Source of the DNA: Rapana venosa | Taxonomy: Eukaryota; Mollusca; Gastropoda; Neogastropoda; Muricidae | Direction of reading: 5' to 3' | DNA length: 64,000 bases | Assembly (NCBI GenBank): GCA_028751875.1 | Contig: CM054144.1 | Location: 508,985 to 572,984, forward strand | Shown: positions 32,806-43,134 of the stretch, piece by piece | Layout: each line of letters starts with the position of its first letter | Position numbering within the stretch: position 1 is the stretch's first letter | Notes under the pieces: model-generated | Told to the model about the DNA's origin: nothing | Seen by the model: only the letters and a program-made list of their open reading frames with translations | Database searches by the model: none | Position numbers and translations under genes: made by a program

Positions 32806-33410
32806 TACTGCATAACCAAGTACATCACGATGCGACATAATTAATAGCATACTGCGTAACCACATATATCACGATGCGACATAATTAATAGCATACTGCA
32901 TAACCACATACATCACGATGCTACATAATTAATAGCATACTGCATAACCACGTATATCACAATGTGACATAATTAATAGCATACTGCATAACCACGTATA
33001 TCACAATGTGACATGATTAATAGCATACTGCATAACCACATACATCACGATGCTACATAATTAATAGCATACTGCATAACCACGTATATCACAATGTGAC
33101 ATGATTAATAGCATACTGCATAACCACGTATATCACGATGCGACATAATTAATAGCATACTGCATAACCACGTATATCACGATGTGACATAATAGCATAC
33201 TGCATAACCACATACATCACGATGTGACATAATTAATAGCATACTGCATAACCACGTATATCACGATGCGACATAATTAATAGCATACTGCATAACCACA
33301 TGTATAACAATGTGACATAATAAATACATACTGCTGCAACATAATTAATAGCATACTGCATAATCACATATATCATGATGTGACCTAATTAATAGCATAC
33401 TGCATAAAAC
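32806..33410. repeat. 44-bp satellite, block 3
   Basis: About fourteen more units of the 44-bp satellite, now mostly with ACGTATATCACAATGTGAC, and decaying near 33300-33400. Total array length without the insertions is about 2.05 kb. Confidence 0.93.
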
Positions 33411-33542
33411 ACTGATGGGGAAATGAAACAATGCCTTTGTGTCTGTAACAAAGACGGAGAAAAGAGAGAATTAGCCGACATATACTCCAGAGCTAAAGCC
33501 TTACGAATGGAAGTTTATCCTTGTCATCATTCTTTGTTGTAG

Positions 33543-33703
33543 GTCTCAGGCTGTGTGGCCAGAAACATTGCGTGCTTAAACTGGAAGCCAACATCAGAGC
33601 AAAAATGATGCGGCTTTATGAACTGCAGAGAGTGGAAGGCTCGGTCAGACGATCCAAACTGGGACTGCCTGTCAACACTGACCACTTGCCCCGATACTGG
33701 AAG
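33543..33703 (+). CDS. Exon g: KH-like end and entry to the PARP domain
   Basis: Acceptor TCTTTGTTGTAG (ends 33542), donor AAG|GTCAGG at 33703/33704. Starts in phase 1, matching exon f, and ends in phase 0. The peptide reads LRLCGQKHCVLKLEANIRAK, MMRLYELQRVEGSVRRSKLG and VNTDHLPRYWK. LPRYW is the conserved start of PARP catalytic domains (LPxxW). The preceding G-V-x-x-L pattern fits the GxxG-like end of a KH fold. Confidence 0.82.
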
Positions 33704-33899
33704 GTCAGGCTCTGAACTGACCGTTGTTTTCTTTACCAACATGAAATATGATTTCCTTTAAAACTGTAGAAGATTGCAGATTGTGGCTGTGTGTGTGTCT
33801 GTTTGTGTGAGAGAGTATGATGGAATTGATAGCTGTGAAAATGGCTGCAGGAATTGACGGGAAACTATTTTTTAACTATAGTATTATTACCGATGCTGA

Positions 33900-34207
33900 T
33901 TTGTTTTCTGTAAGTAAGGTAAAGGAGTCCCATAACCTATAAGGTCGTAGGGGAGCGAGGCGTCAGAGACCTCACTTCTCTAGGGCCAGCATATTGAGGG
34001 CGGCGCCCATCTCCTCTCCCTCGCTGCTTTACCTTCCCTGACCCTAAAGAGGGCAGGTACCCATTTACAGCTGGGTGAACTGGGGGAACTGTACTGAAGC
34101 CAAGGCGCGCAAACGGTCACCCATCCAACTGGTAACCATGCTCGACGCTGCTTAACTTGGCTGGGGGAAAGCGAGTGCTCCGACCACTGAGCTATCCCGT
34201 CCCCCTG
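33900..34207 (-). mobile_element. SINE with tRNA-like head fused to a 5S rRNA-like region
   Basis: On the minus strand from 34207: GGGACGGGATAGCTCAGTGG (tRNA A-box), GCTTTCCCCCAGCCAAG, then AAGTTAAGCAGCGTCGAGC and GGTTACCAGTTGGATGGGTG followed by ACC. The latter two align with the 5S rRNA internal promoter (AAGCTAAGCAGGGTCGGGC and TTGGATGGGAGACC). A body follows to about 33900 (TAAAGCAGCGAGGGAGAGG, CTCTGACGCCTCGCTCCCC). A second copy is on the + strand at 63843-64000. It sits in the intron between exons g and h. Confidence 0.8.
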
Positions 34208-34289
34208 TATAAAAAATAAAAAGTGACTAGAAACAGGTGCAGGTGTGGCACAGTGAATACTTGCCTAGCTGTGCCTCTACTACTTCTCC

Positions 34290-34430
34290 CTATTGTCATC
34301 ATCGCCGTCATCAGCATCATCATCATTGTCATCGTCGTCATCATCATCATCATCATCATCATTATAATCATCATCTTCATCGTAGTCATCGTCGTCGTCA
34401 TCATCATCATCACTGTTGATGATGTCAGCA
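34290..34430. repeat. (TCA)n trinucleotide tract
   Basis: Imperfect TCA/TCG repeats (TCATCATCATCGTCGTC) just upstream of exon h. Together with the acceptor region they form a long pyrimidine-containing tract. Confidence 0.93.
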
Positions 34431-34455
34431 TTATTGTGAAGCGTGTGTGTCCCAG

Positions 34456-34644
34456 ATCTGCAGGAAGGAGAGGAAGGTGAGCTACGACAGAGCTCTGGAG
34501 GCCTGGGCCAGGCGAGGGGTCAAGCTGAACAGCGTCTCCCCGGAGGATCGCAGACAGGTGGACAGCCTGGTGCAGGCCACCTGGGAGGCAGGCAAAGCGG
34601 GAGCTGGCAAAGACGCTCGAAACCTTTCACATACTTGGGTGCAG
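34456..34644 (+). CDS. Exon h: PARP catalytic domain, N-terminal part
   Basis: Acceptor GTGTGTCCCAG (ends 34455), donor CAG|GTAAGG at 34644/34645, 189 bases, phase 0 on both sides. The peptide reads ICRKERKVSYDRALEAWARR, GVKLNSVSPEDRRQVDSLVQ and ends NLSHTWVQ. Position and pattern match the stretch after LPxxW in macro-PARPs, where a ...EYxxVxxxFxxT helix precedes the IxxIERIxNPxLW segment; that segment is in the next exon. An internal AAG|GTGAGC at about 34476 is a donor-like decoy. Confidence 0.8.
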
Positions 34645-34789
34645 GTAAGGTGTGAGGTGCACCGTGCATGGCAGGGTGTGTAGGGGTGGGAAAGGGGATT
34701 GGGAGTGTGTGTGCTCTTTAAGTGTTTTTCTGGAGTGCAGAAAAATTATTGTGTATATTCTATGTGTGCGTGTGTTTTTAATTTTAAGG

Positions 34790-35420
34790 ATAGTGGCTGT
34801 GGCTAGTGTGCCTGGAAACATAGTGACATGACTGTGGCTAATGTTTCTGAAAACATAGTGACATGACTGTGGCTAATGTGCCTGAAAACATAGTGACATG
34901 ACTGTGGCTAATGTGCCTGAAAACATAGTGACATGACTGTGGCTAATGTGCCTGAAAACATAGTGACATGACTGTGGCTAATGTGCCTGAAAACATAGTG
35001 ACATGACTGTGGCTAATGTGCCTGAAAACATAGTGACATGACTGTGGCTAATGTGCCTGAAAACATAGTGACATGACTGTGGCTAATGTGCTTGAAAACA
35101 GTGACATGACTGTGGCTAATGTGCCTGAAAACATAGTGACATGACTGTGGCTAATGTGCCTGAAAACATAGTGACATGACTGTGGCTAATGTGCCTGAAA
35201 ACATAGTGACATGACTGTGGCTAATGTGCCTGAAAACATAGTGACATGACTGTGGCTAATGTGCCTGAAAACAATCTGAATGACTGTGGCTAATGTGCCT
35301 GAAAACATAGTGACATGACTGTGGCTAATGTGCCTGAAAACATAGTGACATGACTGTGGCTGTTTCTGAAAACATAGTGACATGACTGTGGCTAATGTTT
35401 CTGAAAACATAGTGACATGA
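34790..35420. repeat. 35-bp satellite, block 1
   Basis: About eighteen units of ATGACTGTGGCTAATGTGCC followed by TGAAAACATAGTGAC. It is interrupted after ATGA (35417-35420) by a CR1 element and resumes at 36981. Confidence 0.95.
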
Positions 35421-36980
35421 GTTCTAAAACAGCTCAATAACCACCTTCTCTCCAACAGTCTTCTTCCTGAGTTTCAGTCTGCCTATCGCATCAACCATAG
35501 CACTGAAACTACCCTAGTCCATACCCTAAATACACTTCTACTTGCTTCTGACTCGGGGAAAGTCTCCCTTCTCACTCTACTCGACTTATCTGCAGCCTTC
35601 GACACTATTGACCATTCAATTCTTCTCTCCCGTCTTCAAAAAACATTCGGTGTTACTGGCACAGCCCTCTCCTGGTTCAGTTCATATCTCACTGACCGAT
35701 TCCAGACAGTCGCCCGTAAACAAGATACAGTCAATACTGCCAAACTGGAATGTGGTGTCCCGCAGGGATCAGTTCTCGGCCCGTTTTTTCACTCTCTATA
35801 CTGCTCCACTATCACATATAATTAAAACCGTCATCATATCAACCATCACTTTTTGCAGATTGACTCTCAGATTCAAATTTGTGTTACACCTGAAAATCTG
35901 CCTTCTCTCTTGACAAAGATGGCCTCTGCTTTCAAGATATCCAAAACTGGATGATACAAAACAAGTTACAGTTAAACGCAGATAAAACCGAAGCCATGCT
36001 TTGTAGGGACCAAACACCAAACTCTCTTTCCATTACAACAACTTCAATAGAACTCGGGAATACATCAAGTCCCTCTATCCACTTCCGTGAAGTACCTAGT
36101 GGTCGTTATCGACAACCCCACTCTCTATGAAAAAATTCATTACCCAGACCTGTCAGTCGTGCTACTATCAATTACGGCGTATTAGTGCAATTCGAAAGTA
36201 CCTGTCCACTGATGCAACAACCAAACTTGTCATTCTCTCATTCTCTCACGTCTGGACTATTGCAATTTTCTTTTAGCTGGTCTGCCGCATCATCTATCCA
36301 CTCCCTTCAACGTATACAAAACTCCGCAGCTCGACTAGTTCTCAGAAAGAAAAAATCTGAGCACATTACCCCCCTCTTGCGATCCCCTCCCCTGGCTGCC
36401 TGTGCCACCCGAGAGTAGATTATAAAATCAGTACCCTCTGTTACAAATGTCTCCACAAAACTGCACCCTCCTACCTATGTGAATGTCTTAACCTGTACAC
36501 CTTTTTTCACGTTCCCTCCGATCTACTGCAGATACCTTGTGCCTACGAATACCTAGATTCAACCAATCCACTGTTGGCCTCCGTAAATTTTCTATTTCTG
36601 GTCCATCCATCTGGAACAACCTTCCTCTCTCTCTTCTCCAGAAACCTAGTTATGACACTTTTAAATCCAGCCTCAAAACATATTTATTTCAAAACCCAAG
36701 ACTTCCCCCCTCCTGTTTCATATCTAACCCATGTTCTATCACCCTGCTAAAGTATACGGCCTGTGCGAGTGTATGTGTGCTTTGAAAACATTTGACTATC
36801 GAAATTTTATTTCATAGATTTTGTCTGCATCGCACCATGTTTGTAAATATCTGTTTGTTTAAACTTTTCATTATTTATCATTGATTGCATGACTGTGTAA
36901 GATTAGGTTGAATGCATGCGCTTTGATTTGTCTTTGCAAGATATAGCGCTATATAAGTTCCATTTATTATTATTATTATT
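35421..36980 (+). mobile_element. CR1-like LINE inserted in the 35-bp satellite
   Basis: 5'-truncated. Encodes LLPEFQSAYRINHSTETTLV, LTLLDLSAAFDTIDHSILLS, CGVPQGSVLGPF (about 35755), then frameshifted C-terminal parts (SSIHSLQRIQNSAARLVLRK, 36300; STVGLRKFSISGPSIWNNLP, 36565). The 3' UTR ends GCGCTATATAAGTTCCA and (ATT)n. ATGA flanks both ends (35417-35420, 36981-36984). Same family as the copies at 4654, 19976 and 25703. Confidence 0.9.
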
Positions 36981-37152
36981 ATGACTGTGGCTAATGTTTC
37001 TGAAAACATAGTGACATGACTGTGGCTAATGTTTCTGAAAACATAGTGACATGACTGTGGCTAATGTTTCTGAAAACATAGTGACATGACTGTGGCTAAT
37101 GTTTCTTAAAACATAGTGACATGACTGTGGCTAATGTGCCTGAAAATATAGT
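36981..37152. repeat. 35-bp satellite, block 2
   Basis: Five units of the 35-bp satellite, mainly the GCTAATGTTTCTGAAAAC variant, continuing block 1 without loss across the CR1 insertion. Confidence 0.95.
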
Positions 37153-37196
37153 GCCAGTATCATTAGTATTGACTACTCCCCCATAAATCCTTTAGA

Positions 37197-40100
37197 TAAA
37201 GGTGGCGCTTCACAGCTGGGCGGCCGCAGGGTTACGAGCTCTGATGATTTTCTTGTATTTTGGTGCAAAAAAGGAATAATTTGACTGTGATTGTGTCGCA
37301 TGTGAGAGTATAAGTGCCAGCAGTACCAGTGATGGATGTGTGCCAATTGTTTTTATTGTGGTGGTGGTGTATTAGTGCGTGGAATATTTTATGTGTAACT
37401 GCCTTCCATTTCGAAAAGGACAGCCATGGTAACACAGGTACAGGCACCCCACATATATTTTATTCAAGAGAGAAACTTTTAGAAATTAAATCTGCTTTTA
37501 GCTCTGATTCTTGTTTATATAACATTCCTCCTGAGTTACGCTGTGACTTAAAGAATGCCAGAACTCTGGAACCAACTCAACGTCGAAAAAGAGGCCGTAG
37601 AGGAGGAGTGAAAAGACGTTTGAGACAGTTCAATTTAAACCTGCATTACCCTCTATTGTTTTAGCAAATGTGCGATCAATTCGACCCAATGGACGCAATT
37701 TTAATTTCGATGAACTTCAAGGAAACATATCTGAATATAAGAATTCATGTTTACTTTGTTTTACTGAAACTTGGTTTAGTGATTTTATTAGTGATGAGAG
37801 TGTGGCTTTGAATGGTTTTGGTGTGCCCTATCGAATGGACAGAGAGAAAGATGAGAGCGGAAAAAAACAAGGTGGTGGCGTGTGCCTGTACGTGAATGAA
37901 AGTTGGTGTGCAAGAGCCAATGTCAAGGTCAGAAAGCAAGTGTGTACTGCAGATGTTGAATTGTTGTCAGTGTCCCTCCGTCCTAAATATCTGCCAAGGG
38001 AGTTTGGCCAAGTGTTTGTGACAGTGTGCTATGTGCCTCCCTCTGCCTGTGCTGCACGTGCTACCTCCCAGATCTCTGACACAGTACACGAACTGCAATT
38101 GAATGCTCCTGACTCCCCTGTTTTGTGCATGGCGATTTTAACCACTGTGATTTAAAACATGCTCTTCCTTCTTTTAAACAATATGTGACTTGTTTTACCC
38201 GTCAACACAAAATTCTTGACAAATGTTTTGGGAACATTTTACATGCCTATAAGTCTGTTGCTTTGCCACCTCTTGGTACCTCAGATCACAACACAATTTT
38301 CCTCATACCTGCATATAAACCCAAAATAAAAACTGACCCTATTGTGAAAAAACAAGTGAAAGTGTGGACGCATGAGAGTGTGGAAGAGTTGAAAGGTTGT
38401 TTTGAGTGTACTGACTGGAGTGTGTTTCTTGACTCGAGTGACAATGTTGATGAAGCGACTGATGTTGTGCATGCATATATCTCTTTTTGTGAAAATCTTA
38501 TTATTCCACAAAAAACTGTAAAGATATTTCCCAACAATAAACCTTGGGTGACAAAAACACTAAAATCCTCTCTAAACAAAAAGAAAGTAGCGTTTCAGAG
38601 CGGTGATAGAATGACCTGCAGAACAATTCAAAAGAAACTCCAAAAAGAAATTTGAGAATGTAAAAGATCTTATAAAGAGAAAGTTGAAGAACAATTTCAG
38701 AGGGGTCATTTGGCTAATGCGTGGAAGGGTTTAAAGATACTTTCAGGGCAAGCAAAATCAAAAGTGTCAACACAGTCAATACCACTAGAGGAACAAAAAG
38801 CTTTTGCTGATGAACTGAATGATTTCTATTGCCGCTTTGAGCGTGAAGATCACAAACATGAGCTTCAATCTGTTCTGTCTAACCTGCAACAAAATGTCTG
38901 TGATAATAATTCAAATGATGAAGATTTTACTGTTCATGCTACAGATGTTAAATCAGTATTTAAAGCATTGCATGTGAGGAAGGCTGTGGGTGTGGATGGT
39001 ATTTGTGGTCGGCTTTTAAAATCTTGTGCAGAGCAGCTGTGTCATGTTTTTAGTGATTGTTTTCTCTGTCTTTGAAAGCATGCCATGTTCCAAGTCTCTG
39101 GAAAAAATCAATAATTTGTCCTGTTCCAAAAATAATCACCCCAAATCTTTAAATGACTATAGACCAGTAGCTCTCACTCCAATAGTAATGAAATGTTTTG
39201 AACGAATCGTTCTCAAACGGCTTCTTTCTCTACTTCTTCATATCTAGATCCTCTTCAATTTGCATACAAAGCCAACAGAAGCACAAATATGCTACCATTA
39301 CCTTGCTGCATAATGTTTATTCCACCTAGAAAAAACCTGACTCTTTGTTCGTATATACTTTTCATTGACTTCTCTTCTGCCTTTAATACCATTCAGCCCC
39401 ATCTATTAGCTCTCAAACTGCTCTCAATAGATGTCTGTCCCTCGGCTAATTCTCTGGATAATGAGCTTTTTGACACACCGGACACAGTTTGTTCGATTTC
39501 AAAAGGCCATATCCACTCAAAGATCAACTTCCACTGGTTCTCCCAAGGCACTGTTCTGTCCCCCATCCATTTTACCCTTTACACAAATGACTGCACTGCT
39601 TGATCCTTATACGTTAATTCAAATTACATTCTCGATGACTCTGCTCTGGAAGATCTGTCTAATTCCCATGTCATGTATTTTAAACAAGTTGAGGAGTTCT
39701 CTCCTGGTGCAAACAGAACTGTCTTGACCTAATGTTGAAAAGACTAAGGAAATGTTGATTGATTTTCGCAGGGACCCCCAGCCCATTACCAAATCTTACA
39801 TTGATGGTGTAAAGGTAGAGCGTGTACACAATACAATATCTAGGTACTATTATTGATGATAAACTAAATTTTGATGTTAATACAGATCTTGTAAATAGGA
39901 AATGCCACTCACGCATCTTTTTCCTTCAAAAACTCAGGAGTCTTAAAGTAAATGTAAAAGTTTTACAAAATTTCTACCGATGCTTTATTGAGTCTGTCCT
40001 TTCATTTTCCTTGGTTTGTTGGTATGGGGGCCTGACTGTTAAAAACAAAAAACATAGTAAACAAGATTGTAACCAGATGTGGCAAAATTGTGGGCTGTGA

Positions 40101-40316
40101 GCAAATGAAACTGAATGACTTGTATGAATGCCGTGTGAGAGACAGAGCTAGACAGATTGTGAGTGATGACACACATGTGCTTGCAAAATATTTTGAACTC
40201 CTGCCTTCTCAAAAGCGCTACAGAGTACCCAAGACTAGAACCCTGTGATTTAAAAATAGTTTTATTCCAACCTCAATTCTGCTAATTAATAAATGTATGA
40301 CAATAAATCTGAATTG
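37197..40316 (+). mobile_element. LINE with endonuclease and RT, frameshifted (L2/CR1/Rex-like)
   Basis: A longer + strand LINE. From 5': RKRGRRGGVKRRLRQFNL, LANVRSIRPNGRN, LLCFTETWFSD (Glu of the APE fold, about 37760), GGGVCLYVNESWC, then after a frameshift MHGDFNHCDLKHALPS (GDFN, 38125) and PLGTSDHNTIFLIPAY (SDHN, about 38280), [20 protein letters not shown] (about 39150), LFIDFSSAFNTIQPHLLALK (about 39360), SQGTVLSPIHFTLYTNDC (about 39540), and IQYLGTIIDDKLNF (about 39830). At least five frameshifts or stops are present (38140, 38653, 39075, 39245, 39600). The YADD box is not clearly seen. The 3' end is near ATAAATCTGAATTGAAC at 40316. Confidence 0.85.
37670..38655 (+). pseudogene. AP-endonuclease domain of the 37.2-kb LINE
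   Basis: Two frames (37670-38155 and 38125-38655) overlap at GDFNH, indicating one frameshift. The APE signatures NVRS, TETWF, GGGVCLYV, GDFNHCD and GTSDHN are in correct order and spacing. The second frame continues past the endonuclease into the RT linker (NNKPWVTKTLKSSLNKKKVA) before TGA at 38653. By family it nicks target DNA. Confidence 0.85.
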
Positions 40317-40329
40317 AACTAAAGCCCAC

Positions 40330-40970
40330 GACAGAGAGGGAGAGAGAGAGAGAGAGAGAGGGGGGGGGGAGGGAGAGAGAGAGAGACTAAAGGCTACCTT
40401 TTATTAGAGTAAACTGTGTTCAGTTTCTAATAGAATAGAGTATTAACTTTACTGATATTTGTCTTATCATACATGTTATACAAATGATTTTTTTTTTTTT
40501 TTTTTTTTTTCTTTAAATACGTGCGCATGTTATTATTTTAGACTGTTCAATATCTTAAAAGAACATAGTATTAATTTAATTAATATTTGTCTTATACAAC
40601 ATGTTATAACAATCTGACTTATATTATTAAAATGCGTGAGCATGGGTACGAATGTTTACAATGTGCGAGCGTGCGTGCTCGTGCGCAAGTGACTGTGTAT
40701 GTGCGGACGTACGGGTTTACTTGTGCGCACATGAGTAAAGTGATTTTTGTTGGGGTGGGTTTGTGGCTGGCTGAGATATTGCTGATTTGTGGATGCTTTT
40801 TATCTCATGATGGGTGCGTGCTGATGTTGGACAGTGTGTGTGTTTTAAATATTATGTTTAAATGTTTATTGTTTTTATGTATGGCGAGTAACCCGCCGGA
40901 ATTTCTCTGTCTTTGAGATAATAAAGTTTTTGAATTTGAATTTGAATTTGAATTTGAATTTAGATGATAC
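40330..40970. repeat. Low-complexity stretch with a LINE/SINE 3' end
   Basis: An (AG)n/G tract (40339-40387), a duplicated ATTTGTCTTAT-ATGTTATA segment (40455 and 40585), a 24-base T run (40487), and a terminal TTTGAA hexamer repeat (40926-40960) preceded by GATAATAAAGTTTTTG. The last is typical of a LINE or SINE 3' terminus on the + strand. No protein is readable. Confidence 0.6.
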
Positions 40971-41104
40971 CATAAACCAAGGACCCATATGCAAGTGCAT
41001 GCAGAACATTTTGCACACATGTTAAAACCCATTCTGCATTTTGGAAAAGGTACGTTATTCGTGCCAGTAAGATTGGATGACAACAAATTTATTTTAAACA
41101 CCAC

Positions 41105-41270
41105 CCACAGCTATCAGGTTCCCTCACATTCAGCTTCTCTCCGCTGCTACCAATCTCACCCCAGCTGGTGGTCATTAACAGAAACTGACTGCGCTTGGAC
41201 TTGGTTAAAGGAAGGGGCTAATTTTGGCCCTGGGCTCTGAACCCTTGACTGAGTAATGCTGGATTTTTTT
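41105..41270 (+). repeat. Dispersed repeat, copy 2 (pair of 500-655)
   Basis: Similar to 500-655 in the same orientation (GGACTTGGTTAAAGGAAGGG, GCTAATTTTGGCCCTGGGCT, CCCTTGACTGAGTAATGCTG). Located in the intron just before the catalytic exon at 41452. Confidence 0.7.
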
Positions 41271-41451
41271 TGCACGCTGTGCACATGCACACTGGTATCC
41301 TGTTTAGAGATCATCCCTGAAGTCGGAATGCAGCCACCTCAGTGGTGGGCAAAATCGGTTGCTTATGCAAGTCTCACCATTGGTGAAGGTCAGAGCTCAA
41401 GCTGAGGAGCACGCCCCAAGCCCCCAACTGCAGATGCTCCTTGTGCTTCAG

Positions 41452-41672
41452 CTGCTGGAGGTCAAGCGACTGGAAAACCCCGTCCTGTGGAAAAAGTACA
41501 GCAGCAGAAGGGAGCAGCTGTTTTCTCACCTGGAATATCACCACAGTGGAACATCCCCTGTGGCCTTCACCTCAGTGCGTCAGCTGCAAGGTTCACAAGG
41601 TCCCCTGAAGACAACGGACAACATCCCTGCTGATAGTGTGTTGACCCAAGCATTACCATCAAGGGGGGTGTC
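41452..41672 (+). CDS. Exon i: PARP catalytic domain, LENPVLW segment
   Basis: The best acceptor is CTCCTTGTGCTTCAG (ends 41451), phase 0 as required after exon h; in-frame alternatives are 41434 and 41389. The peptide reads LLEVKRLENPVLWKKYSSRR then EQLFSHLEYHHSGTSPVAF and TTDNIPADSVLTQALPSR. VKRLENPVLWKKY matches the IxRIxNPxLWxxY signature of PARP10/14/15 and tankyrase-like catalytic domains, and the last part fits the stretch just before the NExxLFHGT motif. The donor is unclear, near 41670; a TTC-rich tract follows. Confidence 0.8.
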
Positions 41673-42010
41673 TTCTTCTTCTTCTTTTTTCGTTTTCGTT
41701 TTTGGCTTCTTTTTTTTCTTCTTCTTTTTTTCTTTGCATTTTTTCTTTTTTCTTTTTTGCATTTTTCTTCCTTTTTTTCCCATTTTCTTCTTCGCATTCT
41801 TCTTCTTTTTTGCATTCTTTTTTTGGGGCTTTCCCCTTCTTCTTCAAAATTATTCTTTTTTTTATTCTTCTTCTTTGATTTCTTCTTTTCGCATTCTTTC
41901 GCAATTTCTTCTTTGCATTTTTTCTTCTTTGAATTCTTCTTCTTTGAAATTCATCTTTTTTTTGCTTTATCTTTGAAACTCTTCTGTGCAATCCCCCTTT
42001 CCCCCTTTCT
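41673..42010. repeat. T/TTC-rich low-complexity tract
   Basis: Poly-pyrimidine sequence with TTC, TTTTTC and GCATTC units. It gives apparent lysine-rich frames on the minus strand that should be ignored. Base accuracy appears to fall from about here. Confidence 0.85.
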
Positions 42011-42269
42011 TCTTCTTTTAAAAAAAAATTTCAGAAGGTTTTGGATTGGGGGTCAGAGGTTTGACCCATCTGAAGTTTCAGGAACTTTTCAGTTCAGACT
42101 TTTTGATTAAATTTTTAACCTTGATTGTTTTTAACCGGATGCAACCCCGGGCGCAGAAGGGTCTCACTCCGATGTGGTAGAAAAAGGTTTTTTGTCATAG
42201 TTTTGAAAGCATATCTTAATGTTTTGCACGTTTTTGCCCAAATTAGATACCTTGGTTATGTGGGTGCAG

Positions 42270-42436
42270 GGGGGAAGGGTTTTTTAAACCTTTTCCATGG
42301 CACCAAAAAATTGGAAAAACCCTGCAGAAGATCTTCAGCTAGGGGGCTGTTTTTTTTTGGGCCCACCCGACAGGACCATGCGGGGCTCGGGGGTGTACGC
42401 TGCTGGGGCTCCCCCCAAAGCCGCCCCAGTACACGG
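42270..42436 (+). CDS. Exon j: PARP active-site segment with HGT and GVY motifs, frameshifted
   Basis: Acceptor GTGGGTGCAG (ends 42269), donor ACGG|GTAAAC at 42436/42437. One frame reads LNLFHGTKKLEKPC; the His of HGT (codon 42296) is the NAD+-binding His of PARPs. A second frame reads GVYAAGAPPKAA, where the Tyr (codon 42396) matches the Tyr of GxGIYFA, and a further shift gives QYT, like the downstream A-x-Y. Two or more small indels separate these pieces. I treat them as sequence errors because the surrounding 17 kb shows the same damage, but real pseudogenisation is possible. Confidence 0.65.
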
Positions 42437-42439
42437 GTA

Positions 42440-42960
42440 AACGAGGAAACCTGGGTTTTGGGCCGGGTTTGTTTTTGGGGCCTTACTAGAGTTTTGGGGG
42501 CCCTTCCTCCCTTTTCCAAAAGGTGGGTTTCCCCGGGGTGTGAAAAAGGGGGGAATAGTGTAAAATTGTGGGGTTGAATGAACGTGTGTACATTTGTGTG
42601 GGAAAAACTGGGGACGGAGTTTTTACATTGTGTGTTTGAAAAAGGGACGAGTTTAATTGTGTGATGATTAAACCAGAGTGTACTTTGGTGTGTTGGATAA
42701 ATGAGACAGTGTTCATTGTGTGATGAATGGGGGCCCAGTTTTGTAAAAGGGTTGTGAGGGGAATGAGCCGGAAGGTGTAACATTGTGTTTTGTGTTGAAT
42801 GAGGAAGAGTGTAACATTGTGTGTGGGTGGGGTTGTGTGGGGTAGGGGATGAATGAGGGACGATTGTACTTTGTTTTTGATGAATGGAAAGTTTTACATT
42901 GTTTTGTTGAATGAGACAGTTGAATTTACATTTGGTTTGGTGTGTTGTGTGATGTGATGG
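42440..42960. repeat. Degraded tandem repeat, about 25-30 bp
   Basis: Loosely repeated TGTGTTGAATGAGACAGTGT plus ACATTGTG-like units, blurred by G and T runs. Probably a clean minisatellite seen through poor base calling. Confidence 0.65.
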
Positions 42961-43134
42961 GGTTTGAAAATAAATGATAATAAAAATAATGATGATGTTT
43001 TCTTTAATTTTAATAAAAATTTAAATGATGAGGAAAAAAAATGATAATAAAAATGTGTTTAACAGGGGTTAGTAAGGGTTTAATGTTTCTGTTTTGACCC
43101 CTTTTGTTTCCTGCTTCTCCCCAAAGTTTTCAAG

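Noticed and set aside
24650..33410. Regular 44-bp repeats resembling a CRISPR array
   Set aside because: Units are contiguous with no unique spacers, vary as a satellite does, and lie in an intron of a eukaryotic gene with no cas genes.
33900..34207. A functional 5S rRNA gene
   Set aside because: Only the internal promoter region matches; the flanks are SINE sequence and a second copy has the same fusion.
34192..34431. Met/Thr- and Ile-rich frames near 34.3 kb
   Set aside because: They are translations of the (TCA)n tract before exon h.
41567..41991. Lysine-rich minus-strand proteins
   Set aside because: They result from the TTC/T-rich tract; no other sequence feature supports them.
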